The translations under genes and the position numbers were made by a program. Under the pieces are notes generated by a model. The model did not search any database, was not told the DNA's origin, and saw only the letters and a program-made list of their open reading frames with translations. DNA of 64,000 nt. Origin: Tilletiopsis washingtonensis (lineage: Eukaryota > Basidiomycota > Exobasidiomycetes > Entylomatales). Of this stretch, positions 52,985 through 63,459 are shown piece after piece. The stretch lies in NCBI RefSeq assembly GCF_003144115.1, contig NW_020312024.1, positions 259,839 through 323,838 on the forward strand, read 5' to 3'. The number at the start of each line of letters is the position of its first letter. The first letter of the stretch is position 1.

Positions 52985-55900
52985 ATGACGGACAATCAGC
53001 CAGCTGAGACATCGACGGCCGCCACCAGTATCGCCAGCCACGCTCAGAGTGAGCGCCCAGCCGACGCCGACACTCTCGCAAGTCTACTCGAGACTCTTGC
53101 CGCACTCTCTGTCAATGCAGCACCGCCGCTGGCGGGTGCTACTCGACGCGAGAAGCTAGCGCAGCTCGATGCCCTCTTGGCCTCGCTCGTCTCGGCCAAC
53201 ACGACGGCTGCCGTAGGAGATGTGCTCGACTGGGACGCCCTTCTCCGCACGCTCCCCAGCCTGGCGCCCGACTCTGCTCGGCGTCTGCTCCCTGCCCTCA
53301 CAGCAATCGGCCCTCCTGCGTCGGCCTTGCCGCGGCTGCACGCTGCAGCGATCAGTGCGCTGTCGCATCGAGGCAACGACAGCTGGCTGCGCGCGGCGGC
53401 CAGCGCACTGCGGGCGTGCGGAGCGGCGGTGATGCGCACGCAAGGGCCGGATAGTGGAGCGAGCTCGAGTGCGAAGACAGCCTCAGGCGCTCCAGCGTCG
53501 CGGCTGGACGCATCGACGATCGCTGCGCTGCTCGACACGGCACTTGCGGCCCTGGTGCGCGGTGGAGCTGCCACAATCGCTGCCGCTCCCGCACCCCAGT
53601 CCGCTGTGCAGGCCGAGCGTATGGGCTTTCAAGGCGGTGCATTGACCTTCGGCAGGCGCGGGCCGACCCGCAGTGGAGGGCCTAGTGAGGCTGCTGCTGG
53701 GGTAGCAGCACCGCGCAGCCAGTCCCGCCTCGGTTGCAGCCCGACGCTGCCCGCCTCTCCGTCTAAGCCGCGGGCTCGGCAGGCCACGGACGATGAGGCA
53801 GGGTGGACGAGTGCAGCCAGCCAGAGCGGGACTGACGATCACGATCCGCAACGGTGAGCTCCACGGTCGCCTTCGTAGCTCAAGACTGCTGAACAGTCGC
53901 GCCCACAGCGAGGCAGAAGCTGCCCGCACGCTCCGCCTGGGCGCTCTGAACCTTCTCTCTGCCCTGTGCATCGTCAGTACACTGCTCTGTGCCTGCGATC
54001 GCCATGCTGATCCCGTTTCTCAGTCGCACGCGACCGGTATACTGCCCCACTGGCGATGGGTACTCTTTGGAGGTACGGCTGGAAGTGCAAGCCTGTGCTC
54101 CGCAATGGAGCGGGACCCGTCGCTGGCAGTGCGGGTGGGCTCGATGCATGCCGTCGAAAGCCTGCTGCAGGGCGCAGAGAGGGCCGGGTCCCTGGCCGCA
54201 GCGCAGGAGCGGTGAGTGCGCCGCCAGCCTCGTCAGCGACCTCAGCTTACGCCCGCGAAGTCTGTCCACACGCGGCGACAAGTTCACGCCGCTGTCGGCG
54301 CGCATCGCCGAGATGCTCGTCGAGCTGCGCACCCGCCTGGCAGTGATGCTGCAGAGATGCGCCGAGCTGGAAGTCACGATGCGGGCCGAGCAGCAGCTGC
54401 CCAGGGCGTTCCTCGAGAGCACCGAGGCCCTGCTCAAGGTGAGTTGAGGCGATCGACCTTCTCCGCTGCGTGCACTGAGGCGCGTTGCATCGCAGGTCAT
54501 CCGCATCTTTGTGCAGACGACGAGCAAGTCCAAGTTCCTGCAGCAGCATGCAGCCACAATCCGCTCGCCGACGCTGTCACTGAGCGCCTGCCGCGAGCCG
54601 CGCATCGCAGTCAGCGCATACGCCCTTTTGGGCCTCCTGCTGGGCTCGTCGGATCAGGGGCCGGCTACAGATGTGCAGGACGACGAGACTGCCCGGCAGA
54701 TCGCAGATCAGCTGCTCCTCTCCGTGCAGCAGGACGGAAATGCCGAGGCGGTCGGGGCGCAGGCGTGGAGGGCTTTTGGCGCGCTGGCGCAGGGGCGCTG
54801 GAATGCACTGGGGTGAGTGGCCCGCAACGAGCTGCGCATTCTGGCTGACTCCCCGACAGTGACGCCCGGCAACTGCACGCCGGTCAGCTGGTCTGCGACT
54901 CTCTCGCAAGCCCGAACGGCGCAAGTGTCGTGCGAGAGGCGGCAGCGCAGGCCTTTGTCCAGATGCTCCGCGCAGAGGCTGCGCACAGCTGCACAGGGAC
55001 GGCCTCTCGTCCGCCAGAGCAGCTGCACGGCTTGATCACCCGCGCCGTCCTGACAGACGGCCTGTCGTCGACGTGCAGGGCGCTCTGGGCCGAGGTACTA
55101 CCCGACTGGGCGAACATCCGCGCAGCCGATGCCGCCGAGCACGCCGACCGCCTGACTCGCGCGCTGCAGCGCTTCGCCCGCGATTCCGAGTCGACGGTGC
55201 GCGCTGCTGCCGCACGAGCTCTTGGCGTCGCTCTCGCAGAGGCAAGCCAACGCCCGCGAGGAGCAGATGACCCTTGGTGCTGCAGAGCGGAGGTGCAGGC
55301 CATCGTCTTTGGCGAGAACGGGCTGCTGCGCGACTCGACCCCGCTCGTGCGCATGCGAGCGGTATGGGCCTTGGCCAATGCCGTAGACGCCATGACGCTC
55401 GACGCCAGATCGGACGAGGACTGGCTGCGCAAGGCGCAAGCAGCTCGAGCCGCCGCGGCGGACGACGAGCGCATTGCCGTACATGCCTGGCGTGCTCTCG
55501 GCAGCGTCCTCTTCGCCATGCCTCCGACACGGACGTCTGCTGTCGAGGCCGAGGCGCGCGCGTGCCTCTCCGCGCTCATCGCAGGCCTGGCGACGGCGGT
55601 CCGCTCGCCGAAAGGCGCCTGGAACGGCGCCAGTGCCATCGCGCGCGCCTTCCAAGAGCCTGTTGTGCGTGCACTCGCCGTGCAGGCCAATCTCGCGGGC
55701 GCGGCGACTGCAGCGCTGGCTAAGTCCCTGGCGGCCCGCTCGTTCAAGACACAGCTCAGCGCCGCACGTGCGCTGTGCCTACCCACGAGCGTCGGCGAGT
55801 ACGGCGGCGCCGAGAGCGGCAGCATGCTGCGGCGCGACGTCGACCAAGCGCGCTCGAGCATCGACGAGCGCGTGCGCGACGCCAAGTTCGCCGAGGCGCA

Positions 55901-56023
55901 GCTGCACGGCTATCCGTGTGTGACGGCACTTGAGCAGCTCGATCTGTGAGTAAGCTCCGGACGTGCACTCTTGCTGCGCTGACGCCCGCCGCGCTCAGCC
56001 ACCTCACCCAACTCGGCATCTGA
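52985..56023 (+). CDS. HEAT-repeat protein, HEATR6-like
   Basis: Exons 52985-53853, 53897-53972, 54024-54211, 54246-54438, 54496-54812, 54860-55945 and 55999-56023 give 917 residues. Introns are very short (34-57 nt). The protein is Ala/Leu-rich helical repeats throughout: AARTLRLGALNLLSALCI, VRVGSMHAVESLLQGAERAG, AVSAYALLGLLLGS, VVREAAAQAFVQMLRAEAAH, VRAAAARALGVALAEASQRP, LVRMRAVWALANAVDAMTLD and AVQANLAGAATAALAKSLAA. The arrangement, with a long non-repeat insertion near 190-290, recalls HEATR6, a poorly studied eukaryotic HEAT protein. The family call is tentative; HEAT architecture is secure. The last exon codes HLTQLGI. The stop lies 46 bp from the MAK16 stop on the other strand. Confidence 0.8.
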
Positions 56024-56069
56024 CCTGTTTCTGCGTGACGTGATGCATTCGCGCCGACTCCATACCCCC

Positions 56070-57355
56070 TCACCAGCTGGCCAGCTGCTCCCGTGTGAGC
56101 GGTGCCGTCTCCTCCTCGTACTCGACCTCGAGCCGCGCGCCGCCTGTGTCATCGCAATGCTCAGCCGTCGTCGTGCGCCCGCGTGCGCGTGCCACTCACC
56201 CTTCTTGCCCTTCTTTGGCTTTGCCTTGTCTGTCTTGCCCCGCTTGGACGGGCCCGCGGGCGGCGCCGCCTTGCGCTTCCGCCCGGCCTCGTCGCCGTCG
56301 TCGCCAGCCTCGCTGCCCTCCTCCTCGTCGGACTCGCCCGACTCAGCGTCCGAGTCGGAGGCCAGGCCTAATGACTCGTCGTCCTGCGCGGGCGTCAGGC
56401 CGTGCGCTGCAGCGCTGGCACGCACACCACTCACCGAGAAGTCGCCCTCGAGGTCACTCTCGCTCTCGTCGTCGCTGACGAACTCGCGGTCGCCCACGCC
56501 CTCCTCGTCCTCGAACTCCTCCTCCAGCAGGTCCTCCTCGTCCTCCTCGTCGCTCTCCTCGTCCTCCAGCTCGATGCCCTCGGCCTGCGCCTTGCCCTCC
56601 AGGATCGCGTTCCACACGTCCTCGTTGACGTTGAGCGGCGCGTCGCCGTACGCGCCGCTCTTGAGCCGCGCCAGCAGCTCGGCCTCGATGGACTTCTCCA
56701 GCTTGGCGGCGCGCAGCGCCTTGGCCTCGCGCGTCGCCTCGCGGCGCTCCGTCTTCTTCTTGATGCCTACGAGCTTGGGCCTGCCGGGCTGTGAGCGGGC
56801 GGTCTGCAGCGGCACAGCAAGCGACTCACTGCTCCTCCTCCTTGAGCTTGATGCGCCGCATCTTGATGAGGTACTGCGTGATCTTCGTCAGGCGCTGCTT
56901 GGCCTTGTGCGTGATGAAGTTGCTCCAGTACGGCAGCTCCTGGTCGATCTGCGCGAGCGCCTTTTCGTAATTGTTCGAGAGCTTGATCTTCTCCCACTGG
57001 CGCGCAGGCGAGTGGGCGCGCTCGGCCGTCTTGACGAAGAGGAAGATGGCGCCGTCGATCTCACGGACCGTCGCGTACTTGGCGTTGGCAAGCGGGCAGC
57101 TTTGCCGGTTGCACTCTGCGCAGGGCTCAGCGTAGGTCACATGCTGCAGAGCGGGCGGACTCACGGCCGCTGAGGTTCATCGGTTGCCGGCAGAAGGTCA
57201 TGTGCTGCGCGCGGGTGTGAGCAGAGGGCTGCGCTGGCCGGCAGCGGCACACGCACCGTCTTGGTGGAGGGCGCCTTGATCTTGTACGAGCAGAACGAGC
57301 CCTCGCCGGCGCCGATGACGGCCCACACGACGTCGTCCGACTGTGCGCCTGCCAT
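56070..57355 (-). CDS. MAK16: Ribosome biogenesis protein Mak16
   Basis: Exons 57355-57257, 57204-57165, 57115-56830, 56780-56435, 56383-56200 and 56143-56070 give 342 residues. Mak16 is a nucleolar factor for 60S subunit maturation and binds with Rpf1. Family signature: [29 protein letters not shown], then [20 protein letters not shown] with [15 protein letters not shown] (Zn-type Cys cluster restored by the 40-nt exon 2), [20 protein letters not shown] and [20 protein letters not shown]. After that come [20 protein letters not shown], a long acidic region ([20 protein letters not shown]) and a basic patch [10 protein letters not shown] ... KGKKG. It ends LTREQLASW. Divergent from the haem lyase gene. 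Confidence 0.94.
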
Positions 57356-57487
57356 GACTGCAGTTTGAGCGGGAGTGAGGTGCTGAGGTGACGGGGGCGA
57401 GAGGTGTGCGGCAGTCAGGCGGGGGAGGTGTTGGTGAGAGGCGAGGCTTGGCTGGGCCGGCACCGCCGCTCTGGAATAATTCGCCCG

Positions 57488-57494
57488 CACGTGA
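57488..57494. promoter_or_regulatory. CACGTGA E-box in divergent promoter
   Basis: GCACGTGACGC context (TCACGTG on the minus strand), about 130 bp from MAK16 and about 100 bp from the haem lyase start. Same core as at 891, 6349 and 49480. Confidence 0.5.
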
Positions 57495-57595
57495 CGCGCC
57501 CGCGCCAAAAATGTCTGGCTCGGGCCGCGGGAATGGCCGGGTCTCGCGCTCGGTCAGCACCCTGGCCGCCCACCACCATCACCCGCCACCTCGCA

Positions 57596-58908
57596 ATGTC
57601 GGCCCCCTCTCCGCCTGCCAACAACCAGCGTGCCGTCGCGGCACTGCTGCGCTCGCACCTCGACGCCGGCGCCGCGCCCGCCGCCGTGTGGTCGCCCGGC
57701 TATGTGCCGCTGCGGCGCCGCACTGCTGGTCCCTCCTCGGCACCGCCGGCTGCCGCGTCCTCGGCCGGTGCTCCGCCGCCGGGCTGCCCGATGCACACGC
57801 CGGGCGCCGCCGCGGGTGCAGGGCCGTCGGCGTCGCCCTTTGCGCCCAAGGCGGCGGCGCGGCCACACGATGCAGCTCCTGCAGCGGCCCCGAGCTCGTC
57901 CCCGAGTTCGTCGTCGGGCTCGTCGTCGGGCTGGTCCGCGGCGCTCAACCCGCTCAACTACATGCCCAGCCTCTCGCAGGCGCCCGCGCCCGCGCAGACG
58001 ACGGAGCTGCCGACGGAGCGCGTGCGCAGCACCATCCCGCGCGCGCCCACGTCGCCCTCGCCCGGCGCCTCGCCGTACGACGCGCCGTCGGCGTGCCCCG
58101 TCAAGCACGACGGCAGCAGCAAGGCCGACGGCGAGGGCGCCAACTGGGAGTACCCGTCGCCGCAGCAGTTCTACAATGCGCTCGTGCGCAAGGGCTGGGA
58201 GACGCCCGAAGAGCACGTCGAGATGATGGTGCTGGTGCACAATTTCCTGAACGAGCGGGCGTGGCGCGAGGTGCTCGACTGGGAGAAGGAAATGGGCTCG
58301 TGAGTGTTGCGGACAATCGACGACCAGCGCAAGGGGGAGGGGGGGGGGATATTGGTGGAGGGAAGAGAGCTTAGTCGTTCGCCGACGTGAAGCATGCGGC
58401 GTCATGCCCCCGCCCTGGCGTGGACGGCAAGGACTTGCACTGCTCATGCGCCGACGAATCGCACTCTACAGCGCTGACAAATCTTGCCAGCGATCCTGCA
58501 CAGGTCTCTCTCGCACGCTTCCAGGGGCGGCCGGGCACGCTCTCGCCCAAGGCACGCCTGTTCAGCTGGCTCGGTGCGATTGCGCCCTCCCGCTTCAAGT
58601 GAGTGCCGGATCTGCATCTCCATGCTGCCTCCTCTGACCTGTCCTCCAGCTCCGAACCGCCATTCGACCGGCACGACTGGGTCGTGCGGCGGCCGGCGGC
58701 GGCGCCTGGCGCGCAGCCGCACGACGTGCGCTACGTCATCGACTACTACTCGTGCCCCGATGACGAGGACGGCGAGCCGGTGTTCCACCTCGACATCCGG
58801 CCGGCGCTCGACAGCTTCGAGGCGGCGCGGGCGCGGATGCGTGCTGGCTGGCGGGAATGGACCGAGGGCGCGGCGCCAGAGGGGCAAGCGGCCAGGGCCC
58901 AGGCGTAG
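57596..58908 (+). CDS. Holocytochrome c synthase (cytochrome c haem lyase)
   Basis: Exons 57596-58299, 58491-58598 and 58650-58908 give 356 residues. The enzyme attaches haem covalently to apocytochrome c in the mitochondrial intermembrane space. Motifs: CP haem-binding motifs GCPMHT and [34 protein letters not shown]; the hallmark [20 protein letters not shown] then [44 protein letters not shown] and [12 protein letters not shown] (with [12 protein letters not shown]). Start taken at [18 protein letters not shown]; an in-frame Met upstream (near 57533) would add 21 residues. The N-terminal part between the CP motifs is a long Ala/Ser/Pro-rich spacer. Intron 1 is 191 nt. Convergent with PEX7. 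Confidence 0.93.
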
Positions 58909-58981
58909 CGCATCGTCCGGCCCGGCGCATGCAATCCACCACCTTTCACCACCCCGCCGCGTTGTGTGACTGCATGTGTTG

Positions 58982-60234
58982 CTAGCCCGCGGCCCACAGA
59001 TGTGTCTCGCAGTCCCACGCGCAGCTCGCCAGCACGCCCTCGTTGAACAGGCTCCACCCGAGCCCGACGACAAACTCGGTGTGCAGGTCGTGGCGCGCGC
59101 GCTGGGCGTTCTGCGCGCCGACGCGCGGGCCGGCGTTGATGGCTGCGCCGAGGTCGGCGTCCCAGATGCGCGCCGACATGTCGTACGAGGCGCTGGCGAG
59201 CACGGACGCCGAGTGCGGCGACCACGCCACGCGCCGGATGGCGTACTCGTGGCCCATGAGCACCGCCGTGCACTCGCCGCCCATCATGGCACGCGCCGGC
59301 GCTGGGCCGGGCGCCACAGCGGCGGCGCGTGATGCCGCCGCGCGCAGGTCCCACACCTTGACGCCGCGGTCCGTCGAGCCCGTCGCTATTGTCATGGGCC
59401 GGTACTTGTTCCAGTCGAGCGAGAGCACCTCGCCGCCGACGGGCACGGTGGCGACGGGCGACTGCGGGCCGTCGCCGACGCGCACGTCGAAGAGGCGCAG
59501 GTGCCCGTCGCCTGACGCCGACGCGAGCAGGTCGGCGTTGTGTGGCGACCACGCCGCGCCGTACACGCACGCGGTGTGGGCTGTGAGGTTGAGGATCGAC
59601 TGCTGCCGCTCCGGATGCCACTGCACGGACACGTGTGAGCTCACACACGGCAGGGCAGATGTGATGGCTGTGCGTGGGTGCGGCGGCGACTGACCACGCG
59701 AACGCTAGCATCCCAGCTGCTGCTGGCAAAGACCTCCTTCTTGAGGTTGTTCCAGTCGACGCTGAACACCTCGCGCTGGTGCTCGGCCCACATGCGGATC
59801 GGGTGGTCCTGCGGGGTGTCAGCTTGGGCGTGGTGGGCGCGGCACGGACGGCTCACCGCGAGCGTAATGTCCCAGAGCTTGAGGCTGCCGTCGCCGCTGC
59901 CCGTCACGAGCTGATTTTCGTGCACCTCGGACCACGCCACGTCGTACAGGCCGTCCTGCGTGTCGAAGCTGGAGATGGCTCAGCGCGGCAGTGGGCGGCA
60001 CGCACGCCCCACTCACCCGCGCTCGACGGCCATGCCTGGCGCGCCGTCGCTGCCCGGCGCGCCAGGCCGGCAGTTGACGACGAACACCTTTCCATTGCCG
60101 ACGAGGCCGTAGTTGGCGGCGGCGGCGACGGCGAGGCGGTCGGGGTAGAAGGGCGACCAGGCGAGGTTGTAGCCGGCGAAGCCGGGCGTCTTGAGGCGCG
60201 CGAGCAGGCGCGACTGCGGCGCGGGCAGCGCCAT
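58982..60234 (-). CDS. PEX7: Peroxisomal targeting signal 2 receptor Pex7
   Basis: Exons 60234-60017, 59968-59857, 59808-59695 and 59620-58982 give 360 residues. Pex7 is a WD40 receptor that carries PTS2 proteins to the peroxisome with a co-receptor. Characteristic order: TPGFAGYNLAWSPFYPDRLA, VAAAANYGLVGNGKVFVVN, FDTQDGLYDVAWSEVHENQL with VTGSGDGSLKLWDI, then EHQREVFSVDWNNLKKEVFA with SSSWDASVRVWHP, ACVYGAAWSPHNADLLASAS, GGEVLSLDWNKYRPMTIATG (STDRGVKVWDLR), YAIRRVAWSPHSASVLASAS and the conserved end HTEFVVGLGWSLFNEGVLAS with CAWDCETHLW. The exon 3 donor is GTCAGT, and a non-conserved Ala-rich insert lies between two late blades. Divergent from HIS6. Confidence 0.95.
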
Positions 60235-60480
60235 CGCAGCTACCACCTGAGGCCAATAGCAAAGTGGCCAGGAACGAGGTGGATTAGAGCGAAGTGGCCG
60301 AGACGGAAGGCGTGGTAGGCGTGGCTGGAGGGTGGAGGTGCGGAGGCAAGCCAGGGCTGCGCGGGGATGCGGCATCGGGAGCGCTGCGGGCCGACCGCCC
60401 CTCGGCACTCGGGCTTGTGAATGCGCGTGCGCTCGAGTTCTCAGTTGCTCGCACTCACTCCTTCCCTCACCTCCACCACC

Positions 60481-62003
60481 ATGAGCTCCGCGCCGCGCCG
60501 CCGGGCGCAGTTCCGCCCCTGCATCGACCTGCACAACGGCACCGTCAAGCAGATCGTCGGCGGCACGCTCTCGGCGCTGCCCGAGGAGCTGCGCACCAAC
60601 TGGCAGTCGCAGCAGCCGGCGTCGTTCTACGGCGCGCTCTACCGCCGCCACGCCCTCACCGGCGGGCACGTCATCAAGCTCGGGCCGGGCAACGACGCCG
60701 CGGCAGCAGAGGCGCTGCAGGCGTGGCCGGGCGCGCTGCACGTCGGCGGCGGCATTACGTGCGACAATGCGCTCGAGTGGCTGGACAAGGGCGCCGAGAA
60801 GGTGCGTAGCAGCCTAAGCCTCAATTACGGCAGGGGCGGTGCCGGTCTGCCCAGCGCGGTGGCCGAACACGGCGATGGTGTGCACGTTCTCGATGCAGAC
60901 GGTGCAGCGCATCTGAACATAGTCTAGGCGCTACATGTGCGCCGATGGCCTGATCCTGCGAGAGGACTGGGTGCCGGCCAGGCGCGACAGCCTTGACGGG
61001 TCATGCGATGCTTGCGTGAACCGTGGACCGGGCTGCGTTGGCAAGCTGTTCGATGTTGCACAGGCAGAGTGCGCTACCACGTCGTGCAGAGCAGGCTGGC
61101 TGACCCCGCTTGCGCAGGTCATCGTGACGTCGTACCTCTTTCCGGGCTGCAAGTTCTCGCTCGAGCGTCTGCAGGAGCTCGAGCGGCTCGTGGGCAAGGA
61201 GCGTCTCGTCGTCGACGTCAGGTGAGCAGCAGACAGATAGGCGAGATTTGGTGTGAAGGCGAACGCTAGCGGAAAGGCGGCCTACGGCGGAGAGGCGGCT
61301 TACGGTGGAGAGGCGACCCGAGTCATGAGGCTGGCGCGCGTACATGCCCTACGCTATGCCGGCCGATGGCTCACCCACTTGGCCAGCTGCCGGAAGAAGG
61401 ACTCGCGCTGGATCGTCGCGATGAACCGCTGGCAGGACCTGACTGACCTCGAGGTCACGGCGGGTGAGTGCCGACGCGTTTGTCTCAGCCCCGGTGCTGA
61501 CAGTCTGCGCAGAGAGCCTGCGCATGCTCTCGGAGCACTGCAGGTGAGTGGGCCGAGGTCGTATCTGCGACACTGCTGACGCCTGCCCAGCGAGTTTCTC
61601 ATCCACGCGGCCGACGTCGAGGGGCTGTGCCAGGGCATCGACGAGGAGCTCGTCGCGCGTGAGTGGCTCGCGCGTGCCGATCACGCCGGTGCTGAGTGTC
61701 GCACACGCAGGGCTGGCCGAGTGGTCGCCGATCCGCTGCACGTATGCGGGCGGCGCGCGGCACATGCAGGACCTTGAGCTCGTGGACCGGCTGAGCGGGG
61801 GCAAGATCGACCTGACCTTTGGCAGGTGAGTGCGCAGACGACCCCCTCAAGCGACAACTGCGGCGGCCAAAGCGACAGCTACGGCCGAAGCGACAGCCAC
61901 AGCGACATGTGCTGACCCTCTGCCCAGCGCGCTCGACATCTTTGGCGGCACGGGCGTGACGCTCGACGAGCTCGTCGCCTGGAACAAGGCCTCGCCGCAA
62001 TAG
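60481..62003 (+). CDS. HIS6: Phosphoribosylformimino-5-aminoimidazole carboxamide ribotide isomerase His6
   Basis: Exons 60481-60801, 61118-61221, 61387-61463, 61513-61543, 61591-61658, 61711-61825 and 61928-62003 give 263 residues. The enzyme catalyses the Amadori isomerisation of ProFAR to PRFAR, step four of histidine synthesis. The TIM-barrel readout is complete: [144 protein letters not shown]. Intron 1 (316 nt) and intron 2 (165 nt) are long for this window; the first keeps an open frame for 42 codons. Its stop lies 18 bp from the ALG5 stop on the other strand. Confidence 0.95.
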
Positions 62004-62021
62004 AGCTCTATATGTGATGTA

Positions 62022-63459
62022 TTAGCGTGCACAGGTCTCGGCGGCGTCGACGCGAGCCGGCGGCGGGCGCGGCCAGCGGCCCAGCGCGTAGTTGGCGCGG
62101 ATGACGAGCAGGTCGAGCGCCATGCCGACGGAGTCCTTGAGCAGGTCGATCTTGGAGCCGTCGACTTCCGTCCACTCGACGGGCACCTCGGCGATCGGCA
62201 GGGGCAGGAGCAGCAGTGGATCTTCGGCGCTGTCAGTGCCCACCTCGGCGCTCTTTCCAGTGGCTTCCTTGGCGCGGACGGCCGCCATGCCGCCGCGGAG
62301 GGCGACGCGCCGCAGCGCCGTCTGGCTCGCCATCTCGGCGCGCAGCAGCGCCTCGACGTCGAAGATCCAGCGGTTGATGTGCATGCCCTCGAAGGCGGTG
62401 CGGGCGCTCGCGCGCGTGAAGAGCTTGAAGCCGCACTGCGTGTCCTGGATGAGCGGCTGCGCGGGCAGCGCCGTGTGCGTGGCCTTGACTGGCAGGTAGC
62501 GCGCGAGGAGGGCCTGCGGCGACGGCGGGCGGAGCAGCAGCGAGAGGAAGAGGTGGAAGCCGTGCATGAGGAAGTTGCGCACAAACGATCGCTGCAGGAT
62601 GATGGTGGTGTCAAGACTTGCAGAGCGTGACTCGCAGAGCTCGGCTCTCATCACCCACCTTGACGACGGCCTCGCTGCCGACCAGGTGCGCGCGCGAGCC
62701 GACGGCAATGCCGTGGCCGGCCGGCGTGCGGATCCGTGCGAGCTCCTGCGCGAGCGGGCGCAGCGCCGAGAACGTCGTCGCGCCGTCGGCGTCGGCGAAG
62801 AGGATGAGCGCGCCGCGGGCATGCAGCACGCCCTGCAGAGAATCAGCACCCAGCTGCAGAGTCAGGAAGACTGACACACTCACATGCCTCACGGCGCCGC
62901 CCTTGCCGCGGTTGCGTGCCAGGCGCACCACCCGGCACTCGGTGCGGCCCCACTGCTCCTTGTGCTCGCGGGCATGCGCCAGCACCACCTCAGCCGTCCC
63001 GTCACTGCTGCCGTCGTCGACAACGAGCACCTCGACGGTGTCCAAGGCGCCCGACAGCGCCTCGTCGAGCGTGACTGCAGCAGACGCTTCACCTGTGGCT
63101 TCTCCGCCGACCAGCGGCTCGCGCGACGCCAGCGCCGCGAGCGTCTCGTCGAGCATCTTGGGCAGGCGCGCCGCCTCGTTGTATGCCGGCACGACGATGC
63201 TCAGCTGCACTGTGGGCGCGTCGCCGATGACTGGGAGCAGCCCGTCGCCCCACGGCGAGCGCCAGCGCAGCTCGTCGCCGCGCGCGTGCACGAGCTCGGG
63301 GCTGAGCACGACGAGCGCCGGGTACGCCGCTAGCAGCAGCGCCAGCAGCGGGCCGAGCACGAGCGCCGAGAGGAACGGCGCCGACGCGAAGCCCGACACG
63401 AGCATGCTGGAGAGGTGCACGGACGACGACACGGGGTCGCTGCAGCAGCCGGGCGACAT
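62022..63459 (-). CDS. ALG5: Dolichyl-phosphate beta-glucosyltransferase Alg5
   Basis: Exons 63459-62884, 62832-62659 and 62591-62022 give 439 residues. Alg5 makes dolichyl-phosphate-glucose from UDP-glucose on the cytosolic ER face for N-glycan precursor assembly. An N-terminal membrane helix (FLSALVLGPLLALLLAAYPA, about 31-50) is followed by a GT2 domain: LSIVVPAYNEAARLPKMLDE, EVLVVDDGSSDGTAEVV, RLARNRGKGGAVRHG, the DxD motif in LILFADADGAT, GSRAHLVGSEAVVKRSFVRN, then LIQDTQCGFKLFTRASA and INRWIFDVEAL. An Ala/Ser-rich loop sits between the first strand and VVDDGSSDG. A second in-frame Met (63405) is an alternative start. The insert KEATGKSAEVGTDSAED near 375 is not conserved wording. Donor of exon 2 is GTGGGT. 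Confidence 0.94.
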
